The position numbers were made by a program, and so were the translations under genes. From positions 56,049 through 93,626 of the forward strand of contig NZAS01000007.1 of the NCBI GenBank assembly GCA_002686195.1: DNA of 37,578 nucleotides. Direction: 5' to 3'. The DNA is from Candidatus Pacearchaeota archaeon (GTDB lineage Archaea; Nanoarchaeota; Nanoarchaeia; Pacearchaeales; GW2011-AR1). Below the pieces are notes generated by a model, which did no database searches, was not told where the DNA came from, and worked only from the letters and a program-made list of their open reading frames with translations. This document shows positions 1 to 7,343 of this stretch, one piece after another. Each line of letters starts with the position of its first letter. The stretch's first letter is position 1.

Positions 1-2
1 GC

Positions 3-224
3 CCGTTTGCTCTTTCCTACAAGTACAGCAACCAGATCCCTACGAACTACAACCAGGAGTCGGCGCTGGCCCGAGTGCGCGACCTTCCGGACAGCACCGC
101 GGTTGCGACTGCTTACGCGGGAATTCCTGGAGGATCATGGGCCTCTTGGGTGGCGCTTGGAGCGGCTGGAGTTTTTCTCTGGAGGGTGTCTCGGGTCACC
201 GATGAGCTCGGAGAGATGGAGTGA
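3..224 (+). CDS. Partial C-terminal end of a small membrane-anchored protein
   Basis: The reading frame is open from the window edge and ends in TGA at 222-224. The visible 73 residues contain a polar stretch with Tyr, Asn and Asp, then a Gly/Ala/Trp-rich hydrophobic helix (SWASWVALGAAGVFLWRVSR) followed by an acidic tail. This pattern suits a C-terminal transmembrane anchor with a basic cytoplasmic end. Two other frames are also open here, but their translations are Arg/Ser/Thr-rich and look like shadows. The next gene starts 2 bases after the stop. The function is unknown and the start lies outside the window. Confidence 0.55.
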   Translation, partial: PFALSYKYSNQIPTNYNQESALARVRDLPDSTAVATAYAGIPGGSWASWVALGAAGVFLWRVSRVTDELGEME

Positions 225-226
225 CA

Positions 227-508
227 ATGAGGTTTTCCCATGAATTGGTCTTAGACGAAGAAGCCCAATGGTGCCTTGGCAACGTTCTCTACGCGGCCCT
301 GGATGTTCTCAACCAGATGAGCGCCGATCCCGAGCTTGGAGCCTGTGGCCGCGTACTGTACGAGCCCCCGTGGGGAGAAGACGAGACAGTATGTGTCCAG
401 GACGGGATCCGGAACATCCTAGAGGTGCTCAAACGCGAGCCACCGGAGAATGAACTGGAACGAACCATGAGTGCGAGCTCCTCTATGAAGATCCCCGGTG
501 AGCATTGA
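227..508 (+). CDS. Hypothetical protein
   Basis: This is a 93-residue acidic protein with no family I recognise. I chose the ATG at 227 because a purine-rich GGAGAGATGGAG stretch precedes it and it follows the upstream stop at 224 closely; a GTG at 221 in the same frame is an alternative. The protein has several Cys and Trp residues but no clear metal-binding spacing. Its 3' end overlaps the end of the convergent minus-strand metallopeptidase gene by 26 bases, so one of the two C termini may be slightly misjudged. Confidence 0.6.
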   Translation: MRFSHELVLDEEAQWCLGNVLYAALDVLNQMSADPELGACGRVLYEPPWGEDETVCVQDGIRNILEVLKREPPENELERTMSASSSMKIPGEH

Positions 509-1001
509 CCTGGCGCCGCCACCACAGTCGATTGAGTCCGGGTCGAATTCCGAGTTGTTGAGCCCAGGAGTCTGCTACCTGGTTGGCAAGTTGCTCTTCC
601 GGGTGAGACTCGTGCGCGGCATCGCTCGTCAGGTAGGCTCTCGGCTTGGGCACAGAACGAAAGGCTTGGCGTAGCAGCTTGTTTCGTCCAAGCTCGATGT
701 GAGCAAGCTCGTGGAGCAACAACCAGGTGGCGCTTTCCTGGGTTTCGGTGGAATCCACAAAGAGGGTTGTGCGACTGGGTCGCGCATAGGCCCGGAAATC
801 GAAGGGAGCCAGCGGCATCGCAGCTCCTCCGTGATCGCGTGCCCACACACTTCTTACCTGGGATCGAGGGACGTACTCGACCTTTGTCGTTCCGCTCAAG
901 AGGCAAGCGATTCGGTTGCGCTGAGTTGCGGTCGGAACCCACCGTTCCGCTCCCGGCCACGCCACGATATCAAGAGTGGCACATGGGTTGAAGCGGCTCA
1001 T
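483..1001 (-). CDS. Putative zinc metallopeptidase (HExxH, ImmA/IrrE-like)
   Basis: The 172-residue protein has a zincin motif LLHELAHIELG (His97, Glu98, His101) and a downstream helix with HPEEQLANQVADSWA, whose Glu is a likely third zinc ligand. The size and layout match small phage and mobile-element peptidases of the ImmA/IrrE type, which in known systems cleave XRE-family repressors. XRE regulators occur at 2860 and 7960, but a link to them is inference. The ATG at 1001 overlaps the TGA of the PP-loop gene (ATGA), which decides the start over a GTG at 1013. It is the second gene of a two-gene minus-strand operon. Confidence 0.7.
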   Translation of the reverse strand: MSRFNPCATLDIVAWPGAERWVPTATQRNRIACLLSGTTKVEYVPRSQVRSVWARDHGGAAMPLAPFDFRAYARPSRTTLFVDSTETQESATWLLLHELAHIELGRNKLLRQAFRSVPKPRAYLTSDAAHESHPEEQLANQVADSWAQQLGIRPGLNRLWWRRQVNAHRGSS

Positions 1002-2314
1002 CTGTAGGTCCACCAGGCCTTGGGTGGGGCCACTCCTTTCTTCCCCCTCGTAAAATGAGTTTGGAGAGCCTCATCTGGGGTGATGGTTCGGTTGGTCAAG
1101 TACCGACCACCATCAGACTGGCGAACCCGGTAGTGTTTGCGGGGGGCCCCACTTGGAGCAGGAATCAAGTCTCCGTGCTCGTCTCTGCGGAACAGGTCCA
1201 GCCAGTGCTCTACCGCGGCAGGTAGAAACTTCTTCCGACCTTGGTCATCCTTGTAGCTCAGTAGGTGGTAACTCCCCGCGGCTACGTTCGTCTTTTGGTA
1301 TTTGACCGCCCGTTTCCAGTCAGGCGGGCTCAGTTCCCGCAGGGCGTAGTAGTACGATGGACGCTGCCACGGACAGATGAAGCAGCCGCTCTTGAATACA
1401 ATGTCGTTCCAGGTCTTGCGTTTCCACTTCTCTCTGGACAGGATGGATTTTTCGTCTTCCCGAGTAATCTTGGATTCGACGAGAGGGAATGCTTCAGTCA
1501 CCCACCAAGGCCCCGTACTTGTCCTCGCTGGGTTGCACGGAGTCCGATAGTCAGCCCGCCCCTCCTCGAGGTCGAAGCCGATGAGGTTCAGGTGTGGCAC
1601 GGCCTGTCCCTTTTTCACCAGGCCTCCCCATTGAGCGTTCGTCATTCCGAACTTCTCTACTCCGAGGTCGTTCATAAAACGGCGAATTACATCTACTTTG
1701 TGTTTGACCGTGCAATCCTTGATATCCATTCGCTTGGGAACGGTGAAGCCTCGGCTCTGGTAGTCCTCCAGGAGCGGAGCTTTCAGGTGGAAATAGCCCC
1801 GATGGGCCTTTTGCATGAGTGAGAGATTTTTACCCCGTCTCCAAGCTCGCATGGCTTCAGCGTCAGCGGCCCGTACCCCGCGGTGGCCTGCGCTCTTCCG
1901 CTTCTTTCGCTCCTTGACGACCTCCTTCAAAAAGCGCTGCCATTGAGACTTTGGAGGTTTCTTCAGCCAGTAAAATGGAACGCCAATCTTCTTGGCAAAG
2001 GCCTGGACAATGGGAATGACCTCGATTGAATGTTGGAATTCCGTTCCCGTGTCGGAGAACACAATCGCATCCACGTCTTCAGGTCGAACCAGGTGTCCCT
2101 CGGCAATGAGCTCGCCGTGCTTGAGCATAGAGAGCATGGACATGGAGTCCCGACCGAGACCCATATTTAGGACCACCAGGCGAGGGTGGCCTCCCTCTCG
2201 GATCATGCGCCGCACCTTGGCGCAGTTCGGGGGATCTATGAATTCTTCCTCGTCTCCCAGTTCAGCGTCGAGGTCGAAGTTTCCTTTCAGCTCTTTGTCT
2301 AGGTCGAAGGGCAT
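998..2314 (-). CDS. PP-loop (PAPS reductase-like) adenine nucleotide alpha hydrolase with tandem FDLD motif
   Basis: After about 45 N-terminal residues there is a beta strand and PP-loop (LVVLNMGLGRDSMSML, residues 46-61), then IVFSDTGTE. Further on come KDCTVKHKVDVI (about 199-210) and SGCFICPW (about 310-320). This combination is typical of phage-encoded PAPS-reductase-superfamily proteins, which bind ATP and act in sulfur or adenylation chemistry. Whether it modifies DNA (as DndC does) or RNA cannot be told. The N terminus carries two FDLD copies, MPFDLDKELKG and NFDLDAELGD, shared with other proteins here. The first possible start is three codons upstream at 2323; I chose MPFDLD because the Mom-like protein at 19109 begins the same way. 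Confidence 0.75.
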   Translation of the reverse strand: MPFDLDKELKGNFDLDAELGDEEEFIDPPNCAKVRRMIREGGHPRLVVLNMGLGRDSMSMLSMLKHGELIAEGHLVRPEDVDAIVFSDTGTEFQHSIEVIPIVQAFAKKIGVPFYWLKKPPKSQWQRFLKEVVKERKKRKSAGHRGVRAADAEAMRAWRRGKNLSLMQKAHRGYFHLKAPLLEDYQSRGFTVPKRMDIKDCTVKHKVDVIRRFMNDLGVEKFGMTNAQWGGLVKKGQAVPHLNLIGFDLEEGRADYRTPCNPARTSTGPWWVTEAFPLVESKITREDEKSILSREKWKRKTWNDIVFKSGCFICPWQRPSYYYALRELSPPDWKRAVKYQKTNVAAGSYHLLSYKDDQGRKKFLPAAVEHWLDLFRRDEHGDLIPAPSGAPRKHYRVRQSDGGRYLTNRTITPDEALQTHFTRGKKGVAPPKAWWTYR

Positions 2315-2365
2315 GGGAACCATGTTATCCCACGCGCAAGTACAGGACCAAGGTAGTCATGTCTC

Positions 2366-2394
2366 TTGACTCCAGAGAGGTGGTGCAATATGGT
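2366..2394 (+). promoter_or_regulatory. Sigma70-like promoter for the ribbon-helix-helix operon
   Basis: TTGACT at 2366-2371 is followed by a 17-base spacer and TATGGT at 2389-2394, a good match to -35/-10 spacing. It lies in the divergent gap between the PP-loop gene and the RHH gene. Transcription would start near 2401, just upstream of the GGAGA ribosome site of the ATG at 2423. Confidence 0.5.
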
Positions 2395-2422
2395 GGGAGT
2401 TGACAGGAAAACGGAGAATCTA

Positions 2423-2611
2423 ATGCGAACCAACGCGCAAACCGAAGAAGAATCCAATCGGGTGAACTTGTCAGTGACGATTCCACCGGATGTGAAAAAG
2501 GCTCTCCAGTTGATTGCTCGAGACGAGAACAACACGGTTTCCCGCATCACCGAAAACGCCTTGCGCCACTTCATCTCTCAGCACCCCCTATTCGTGGGTT
2601 CCACTGGTTGA
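2423..2611 (+). CDS. Ribbon-helix-helix (CopG/Arc-like) DNA-binding protein
   Basis: This 62-residue protein has the RHH layout: a strand (NLSVTIPPDVKKAL), then helix 1 (KKALQLIARDEN), a turn (NTVSRI) and helix 2 (TENALRHFISQH). Such proteins are dimeric regulators that insert an antiparallel sheet into the DNA groove. The start at 2423 has a good GGAGA site 5 bases upstream and lies below a plausible promoter at 2366-2394; an upstream in-frame start at 2390 would sit inside the -10 region. It opens a plus-strand run that continues with a Cys-rich protein and an XRE regulator, so an autoregulatory role is plausible. Confidence 0.7.
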   Translation: MRTNAQTEEESNRVNLSVTIPPDVKKALQLIARDENNTVSRITENALRHFISQHPLFVGSTG

Positions 2612-2612
2612 G

Positions 2613-2858
2613 ATGGCTGTCCAGATCGTCCAGGTAGAAGCGCCTTCCAGGAAGGTGGAATGTACGATCCAAGACGTGGAGCTTGTGGGTGACCACACCC
2701 CATTTGTGGACGGCATTGAAGTCTGTTGTGGCCGATGCGACCACAAGGTAGAGGCCTTCGGGACTTCCGAGAAGAGCGCCAAGTATGCGCTCTCCCAACT
2801 TCGCCAGGACTGTCCCTTGGGACAACACAATTTCTATTGTTATCCGGGTCTCGAATGA
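2613..2858 (+). CDS. Small Cys-rich hypothetical protein
   Basis: This 81-residue protein starts 1 base after the RHH stop. It has one C-C-x-x-C cluster (VCCGRCDHK) and two further Cys near the C terminus (DCPLGQHNFYC), which could form a zinc site. The order, with a Cys cluster, a helix (SEKSAKYALSQL) and then C and H/C residues, suggests a minimal zinc-binding fold, but I do not recognise a family. It lies between two regulators in the same operon. Function unknown. Confidence 0.65.
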   Translation: MAVQIVQVEAPSRKVECTIQDVELVGDHTPFVDGIEVCCGRCDHKVEAFGTSEKSAKYALSQLRQDCPLGQHNFYCYPGLE

Positions 2859-2859
2859 G

Positions 2860-3375
2860 ATGACCAGATTCGGTGAAAAGCTCCGCGCATGGCGCAAGAG
2901 CGCCCGCGTAAGTCAGGCCTCCCTTGAACGCGTCATCGGTAGGAACCGCGGCTGGGTCAATTCTCACGAGAAGGGAGTAACCAAGCCTCCAGACAAGGGG
3001 ACATGTGATCAGATTGCCCAGGCACTTGGTCTGGCTGACCCGGTGGTGTGGGCAGCTGCGAGAGCGGAACGCCTTCGGGGTTTCGACGAAGACCTCTGGC
3101 GCTGGTACGAGGGTACCGAAGGCGAGACAACTTCTACGTCTTTCGAGGTTTCAAGGGAAATGAGTGATTCAGACGTTCGCTACGTGACGATCCAAGAGTT
3201 CCGAGAGGTTGTCGAATCTCTCACCGAACGGATGAGAAACCTGGTAACCCCCGAAGAGAAGATCACCCAAATGCTTCACGACTACGCCTACACCCAGAAG
3301 CGCAATGCGTTAGTCGTTCAAGGTCGATGGGCGCCTCCTCCTCTGGAAAAAAGGAAATCCGATGACCCCGAATGA
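2860..3375 (+). CDS. XRE-family helix-turn-helix regulator
   Basis: Residues 3-65 form an XRE-type HTH (FGEKLRAWRKSARVSQASLE, then a recognition region RGWVNSHEKG and a third helix CDQIAQALGLA). A 110-residue C-terminal part of unknown fold follows. The domain aligns without gaps in key places with the XRE protein at 7340-7960: both have FGxKLxxWR, SQAS/KQTQ, PPDKGTC/PPDRTTC, ALGLADPVVWAAA/ALGMDADQVWEAA and ERLR. They are paralogues, and the unmatched C-terminal tails suggest different effectors. I chose the ATG at 2860, 1 base after the upstream stop; an ATG at 2785 would overlap the previous gene by 74 bases. Confidence 0.75.
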   Translation: MTRFGEKLRAWRKSARVSQASLERVIGRNRGWVNSHEKGVTKPPDKGTCDQIAQALGLADPVVWAAARAERLRGFDEDLWRWYEGTEGETTSTSFEVSREMSDSDVRYVTIQEFREVVESLTERMRNLVTPEEKITQMLHDYAYTQKRNALVVQGRWAPPPLEKRKSDDPE

Positions 3376-3760
3376 TAAGCTCGAGCTGTGCAACTTGCTC
3401 AATGCGGACGAAATGAGCGCCCTACTTCTCAATGACCTGGAGATAGAAGACCACACGGTCGTGACCCTTCCGACTCACCGGATGCAGGTTTCTCGTCCAC
3501 TGGAGGACGGTTCCTCGGTCCTTCTGATTCACGTTCATATACCCGCCGGACTCTTCCAGGAGGGAAGCCGAATCCTGCAGGCCAACGGGGAGCCCCAGAG
3601 CAATCTTGAGGGAGCCATTGTCGTTGCTCCTCAAGCTCGATGCGTGGTTCGCATTGACCGCTTGAGCTCCGAGGCAAAGGACCAATTCGACCAGAAGTTG
3701 GAATTGGTTGCACAGGAAATGGAGGCACTAAAAGCCCCTTCCGCTCCACCACCCGCCTGA
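3362..3760 (+). CDS. Hypothetical protein
   Basis: This 132-residue acidic protein has an N-terminal helix, a beta-rich centre (SVLLIHVHIPAGLF, GAIVVAPQARCVVRI), a coiled-coil-like helix (SSEAKDQFDQKLELVAQEME) and a Pro/Ala tail. No family was recognised. It overlaps the end of the XRE gene by 14 bases, so it is very likely cotranscribed and translationally coupled with it. It precedes the amidase gene. Confidence 0.65.
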   Translation: MTPNDKLELCNLLNADEMSALLLNDLEIEDHTVVTLPTHRMQVSRPLEDGSSVLLIHVHIPAGLFQEGSRILQANGEPQSNLEGAIVVAPQARCVVRIDRLSSEAKDQFDQKLELVAQEMEALKAPSAPPPA

Positions 3761-3831
3761 GTAGCCTCTTGCTCCACAGTTTTTTCCAGTCCCTCTTTCC
3801 ATGCTTGAGGCGACGGGACCCAGGGGCAGTG

Positions 3832-4776
3832 ATGGCTGACCCTTCCACTTCCCCTGCGGAGGTCCCCTCGCCTTCTACACCCGAAGTCACCGAGGTTGTT
3901 CTCGTGTCAGAAATCGACCCTGAATCTGAATGGAGTCTCTCCTTCAACGACCACCTCATACCCGTTGAGTCGGGTCATGCAGTAAGCTCTGGCTGGAGGA
4001 CTCCCACCAAAGCTCCGGTAGGGATCACCTGGCATTGGACGGCAACCTGGGATCTTGCCACTTGCCGCCGCATTCTGGGAGGCGAAGATCCTCACCGAAA
4101 AGGGGAGGCTTCCGCTCACTACTGCGTGGGGCTTACCTTCGAGGAAGGAATCGATCGGTACGTCCACCTGGAAAACCGCAGCTGGCACGCGGGTGTCGGC
4201 CAGGAGTACCGCTGGGACGGACAACCACTAATTGACCGAAGCTGGATTGGTGCTCGTTCCACGGTGGGCATCGAGACAGTGAACATTGGCTATGCCCGGA
4301 AGGGTGTCGAGGCCGGGGAAGACTGGATTGAGGTGGCTTCTCCGAGTGGAAAGCACACCCTGCTCATCCCTCCCTGGACCGAAGAACAGATCCAGATGAT
4401 GGTCATGCTGGGTCGCCACATTGTCGATCAGTTCCCAGGGATCCGTCCGGAGGATCACCACGGACACTCCGACATTTGTCCAGGCCGCAAGACGGATGTG
4501 CTTGGCTTCCCCTTTGCTCGCGTTCTTCGAGGGATCTACCGAGACGACTCCATCCCCGACATTTGGACGCCGTACTTGACTGTGGAAGGACGCCAACGAG
4601 CTCTCATCGATCTGGGATACGACCTGGGTTCATTTGGAGCAGACGGAGACTGGGGTCGAATGTCTGAAGGGGCTTTGGTGGCCTTCCAGCGTGACCAGGG
4701 AGTGGAAGCAGATGGAACCTGGACAGTCTTCGTTTCTCGCTTGATCCACAAAGCCTTCACTCGCGTAGTGACTTGA
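3832..4776 (+). CDS. N-acetylmuramoyl-L-alanine amidase with peptidoglycan-binding domain (endolysin-like)
   Basis: Residues about 60-230 match the Amidase_2/T7-lysozyme fold: ITWHWTAT supplies His68, SWHAGVG follows, and GHSDICPGRKTD supplies His212 and Cys216 as zinc ligands and Lys220 near the active site. Residues about 248-305 form a PG_binding_1-like repeat (RQRALIDLGYDLG ... DGDWGRMSEGALVAFQRDQG). The enzyme would cut the MurNAc-L-Ala bond for lysis or cell entry. The first 45 residues are a Pro/Ser/Glu-rich linker. The start is uncertain: ATG 3832 is used, while a TTG at 3769 would add 21 residues ending in CLRRRDPG. No signal peptide is evident, so export would need a holin. Confidence 0.85.
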   Translation: MADPSTSPAEVPSPSTPEVTEVVLVSEIDPESEWSLSFNDHLIPVESGHAVSSGWRTPTKAPVGITWHWTATWDLATCRRILGGEDPHRKGEASAHYCVGLTFEEGIDRYVHLENRSWHAGVGQEYRWDGQPLIDRSWIGARSTVGIETVNIGYARKGVEAGEDWIEVASPSGKHTLLIPPWTEEQIQMMVMLGRHIVDQFPGIRPEDHHGHSDICPGRKTDVLGFPFARVLRGIYRDDSIPDIWTPYLTVEGRQRALIDLGYDLGSFGADGDWGRMSEGALVAFQRDQGVEADGTWTVFVSRLIHKAFTRVVT

Positions 4777-4801
4777 CCAAAACCCTGGAATCTGCTACTC
4801 G
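4773..4801 (+). promoter_or_regulatory. Possible promoter upstream of the HTH gene
   Basis: TTGACC (4773-4778), a 17-base spacer ending in TGC, and TACTCG (4796-4801) form an extended -10-type arrangement. The same TTG-N3-N17-TACTYG pattern with TGC before the -10 occurs at 9874-9902. CTAC at 4795-4798 and GTAG at 4807-4810 also make a short inverted repeat across the start region. Confidence 0.35.
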
Positions 4802-4824
4802 TTTCTGTAGTGAAGGGAGTTTTC

Positions 4825-5259
4825 ATGGAAGCACAGTATGTGGGCCTGACGGACGAAGCCATTCTCACGCCAGCACAAGCTGTCTTTGACCTGGTTCGAA
4901 CTGCGGGGTTCGCGAAGAACAAGGCCGCGTTCGCCAAGCTCATTCGGGTGCGCCCGGAGAACATCTACCACTACCTTGCCGACACCGATATTTCCCATCG
5001 CATCTCCCTTACGCCCGGAAAGCTGCAGGCATGGTGTTGGGCCATTCGAAAGGCCACCGATGAAAAAATCTGGATTGCCCAGATCCTATACCCCGACGCC
5101 ACCTTGGAGCTCGAGGTGCATGGCCACAATTCAAAGGGGAGTGTGATCGAAGGACTTCGCTACCGTACTGTTTTCGACACGGTGGACTTCTCCGCTCCCA
5201 AAGGCTGGGACGAAGAATGGAATTCCGAATGGGAAGACGGTAGTTCTCCCGCTGAGTGA
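4825..5259 (+). CDS. Helix-turn-helix domain protein
   Basis: The 144-residue protein has an HTH-like segment, GFAKNKAAFAKLIRVRPENIYHYL (split as a first helix AAFAKLI, a turn RVRP and a recognition helix ENIYHYL), close to XRE/Cro-type repressors. The C-terminal half is beta-rich with an acidic tail (DEEWNSEWEDGSS). The start is set by a strong AAGGGAG site 5 bases before the ATG at 4825; a GTG at 4810 has no such site. It is likely a phage transcriptional regulator with its own promoter. It converges with the phosphatase gene 5 bases away. Confidence 0.6.
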   Translation: MEAQYVGLTDEAILTPAQAVFDLVRTAGFAKNKAAFAKLIRVRPENIYHYLADTDISHRISLTPGKLQAWCWAIRKATDEKIWIAQILYPDATLELEVHGHNSKGSVIEGLRYRTVFDTVDFSAPKGWDEEWNSEWEDGSSPAE

Positions 5260-5263
5260 GTCC

Positions 5264-5746
5264 CTACTCCGGCGAAGCCTCTTCGCGGTTCTTCCATACC
5301 CACTTGCGAGCGGACCACAGCGTCTCACTTACCGGCCATGACTCTGGATCGTCGCTCACCCGGTCATGGGCCTCTTCGTGGGAGAGTCCACGGTAATGAC
5401 GAAGCATTGCATAAGCAGCTGAAGCCGAGCGCGAGAGCCCGGCCTGGCAATGGATAAGGATGGGTCCCCCGGACTCCTTGTCTCTGGCTCGCACCACCCC
5501 CGACACCATGTCCAGGAGACCCTTTGGGAATTCATCTCCATCGAAAAAAGGCCATCGGACTAGGTTGTCTACCTCTCGGTACATGCGTGAGTGGGTGGCG
5601 GCCGCGCTCTCCCCGTAGAGATCGATCACTGCGTACCACCCGCCCTTCGGTGGGCGAGTGACGGATTTTTCGGCTCCTACAAAAATACCAGGTCCCACTT
5701 CGCGAAGATTCAGTTCCTCCCGCTTATCCTTCCACTTCGGATACAT
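5264..5746 (-). CDS. Dual-specificity (tyrosine) protein phosphatase-like protein
   Basis: This 160-residue protein has the cysteine phosphatase signature HCQAGLSRSASAA: nucleophile Cys100 and Arg106 in C-x5-R. Upstream lie WYAVIDLYGES and a general-acid candidate in WPFFDGDEF, and downstream a conserved helix pair (AYAMLRHYRGLSHEEAHDRV). The size matches the single-domain DSP family. It probably dephosphorylates a host or phage protein or another phosphoester; the substrate is unknown. I chose the ATG at 5746 because of a GAGGAGTGAGG site just upstream; a GTG at 5770 adds eight residues. It is a single minus-strand gene divergent from 5839. Confidence 0.8.
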   Translation of the reverse strand: MYPKWKDKREELNLREVGPGIFVGAEKSVTRPPKGGWYAVIDLYGESAAATHSRMYREVDNLVRWPFFDGDEFPKGLLDMVSGVVRARDKESGGPILIHCQAGLSRSASAAYAMLRHYRGLSHEEAHDRVSDDPESWPVSETLWSARKWVWKNREEASPE

Positions 5747-5838
5747 CCTCACTCCTCGTTCGAGCTTCACCCTGTTATCCTACCCGAAGCCCACTCGCGT
5801 TTCTTTTGGCGCAGTCCGGAATTGGTGACGGAGAAATC

Positions 5839-6384
5839 TTGCAGCTTATCCACGAAGACGACGAATATGGAATCTTGGTTGCGGCGCTGGGCTTCCCGCT
5901 CTTATTGGCTGCTGGTGCCGCTGGCGCCGCTGGGGGGCAGGCCAGCGAGGGTGGCTCGGACGTAGCGAGCATGATCTCTAGCGAAACATCCGGGGGGATC
6001 AATCCGAAAGTCCGAAAGAAGAGCTCCTCCACTCTCCGCAAGATCGCGAAATCAAGCTGGCGAAGGTCCACGGTTAGAGCTGCAGCCAGGAAAGAGCTTC
6101 GACGACGCAAACGAAAGAAAGCCTACCAAAAGAAGGCAGCCTCAGAGGCACGCAAGGAGCAGGCTGCGATAAAGGAACTTCAAGCTCTGGTTCAAGAGGA
6201 GGAGAACATGGAAAACCAGGAAGAAGTCTCGGGCTACCTTCCCGTGAACCCGGTGCTTGACCAGATTGGAGCCCAGTTGGCGTTTGGCGCGACCCCACAA
6301 GGAATGGGGAGCGCCAATCACGATGATGGAACCATGGATCGACACATGGGCCTCGACTACGACTGGTATGAGGAACTGTACTAA
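5839..6384 (+). CDS. Hypothetical protein with N-terminal hydrophobic segment and very basic centre
   Basis: Near the N terminus lies a hydrophobic Gly/Ala-rich helix (GILVAALGFPLLLAAGAAGA), then EGGSD. A strongly basic region follows (KVRKKSSST, RRSTVRAAARKELRRRKRKK), then a charged helix and a C-terminal Gly/Tyr/Asp-rich tail (DYDWYEELY). A membrane-anchored nucleic-acid-binding or virion protein is possible, but no family was recognised. The start is a TTG at 5839 supported by a GGAGA site 4 bases upstream; TTG at 5806 is an alternative. Its TAA overlaps the next ATG (TAATG). The hydrophobic N terminus resembles the leader class of the right half of the window only loosely. Confidence 0.6.
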   Translation: MQLIHEDDEYGILVAALGFPLLLAAGAAGAAGGQASEGGSDVASMISSETSGGINPKVRKKSSSTLRKIAKSSWRRSTVRAAARKELRRRKRKKAYQKKAASEARKEQAAIKELQALVQEEENMENQEEVSGYLPVNPVLDQIGAQLAFGATPQGMGSANHDDGTMDRHMGLDYDWYEELY

Positions 6385-7223
6385 TGCGCCGACACCGCCC
6401 CGCTCGAAGAAGAATGAGACGCCCACCCCAGCGCGGGCGCAGGGGTCCCGTTGCCGCGGGTCGCCCAGTCCAGTACGTCGTCCAGGCCCCACCGGCTGTG
6501 ACTCCTACCCTGTCAGACGCCGAGCTCGAGGCTTACCTGGAGCTCGTGGACGCTGAAATGGAAGAGTCCGAGGCCCTCGAGGAGGGGGAGCTCTTTGGTG
6601 GAACCAAATGGAAGAAGAAGCACGCTGCTGCGAAGACTCGACGGAAGAAGGCCGAAGCCAAGCTCAAGGCCTACAAGGAAAGGAGGGCCGCGAAGAAGGC
6701 CGAGAAGGAAGCTCAAGCTGCCGAAGCACAGGTAAAGGAGGCCGAGGAAGCAGAGCAAGCCGAAGCGGAGAGCTCTTCGGAACCAGCACCAGAACCCTCC
6801 ATGGAAGATGCCCCTCAAGAGTCTTCTGCCGAGGTTGCACCCGAACGACCCACAGCAGCACCGGCAGAAGATCCAAGCGAAGCTGCCGAACTAGAGGCCT
6901 GGATGGCCCAAGCTGCACAGGAAGACGCGGAAGACCAGGAATACGAAGGAGATTTCGGATACACCGCGACCGACGACCTGTGGCAAACTCGTCCTCCTGA
7001 CGTCCTCGACGTCTTCGCTCGACGTTTGGCTTCGAGTCTGCCTGCCTACCACCAGCATGTTCCCATGCAACATGGAGGCCTTTCCGAGCCGGGGGACCAT
7101 CAACACCTGGTCACTCCTCGAGGAATCCACAAGACCTATGCGCCGGACCTCGAAACCCATTTATCGGAGACCGACGAGCTCGTGGACCAGATTCGAGAAT
7201 CCTTCTCTCTCTCTCGCTGGTAA
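6384..7223 (+). CDS. Charged coiled-coil, low-complexity protein
   Basis: The 279-residue protein begins with an Arg/Pro-rich stretch and then a helix (SDAELEAYLELVDAEMEESE). A Lys/Ala/Glu coiled coil follows (about residues 80-125), then a Pro/Glu/Ser-rich disordered stretch. The C-terminal domain from about 195 contains a Trp- and His-rich part (HQHVPMQHGGLSEPGDHQHL). The composition suggests a structural or scaffolding-type protein or DNA condenser, but this is inference. It is coupled to the preceding basic protein. Stop TAA at 7221-7223 is close to the converging recombinase remnant. Confidence 0.6.
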   Translation: MRRHRPARRRMRRPPQRGRRGPVAAGRPVQYVVQAPPAVTPTLSDAELEAYLELVDAEMEESEALEEGELFGGTKWKKKHAAAKTRRKKAEAKLKAYKERRAAKKAEKEAQAAEAQVKEAEEAEQAEAESSSEPAPEPSMEDAPQESSAEVAPERPTAAPAEDPSEAAELEAWMAQAAQEDAEDQEYEGDFGYTATDDLWQTRPPDVLDVFARRLASSLPAYHQHVPMQHGGLSEPGDHQHLVTPRGIHKTYAPDLETHLSETDELVDQIRESFSLSRW

Positions 7224-7253
7224 AGGGCATTGACTGAGGGGCTCATCCAGGAA

Positions 7254-7343
7254 CTAATCCAGGGCGGCGCTATGGGCGTCTTCTCGGCTTTCCTGGTCGT
7301 GGGAGCTGACACGAGCGTAGAGGACTACGCGCACCGGGCTCAC
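7254..7343 (-). pseudogene. Truncated serine recombinase N terminus (remnant)
   Basis: The frame starts at a GTG overlapping the stop of the XRE repressor (GTGA) and reads VSPVRVVLYARVSSHDQESR, then nine more residues and TAG. VRVVLYARVSSxDQ is the hallmark N terminus of serine resolvases/invertases and large serine integrases, including the catalytic Ser in ARVSS. Only 29 of the normal 180-550 residues remain, and no continuation is seen in the other two frames past the stop. It probably marks a lost integrase downstream of the repressor, now cut off by the converging coiled-coil gene. It could still be translated as a small peptide. Confidence 0.65.

Noticed and set aside
3008..3016. Second copy of the TGATCAGA half of the repressor palindrome
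   Set aside because: It lies inside the coding sequence of the XRE gene without the other half, so it is probably chance.
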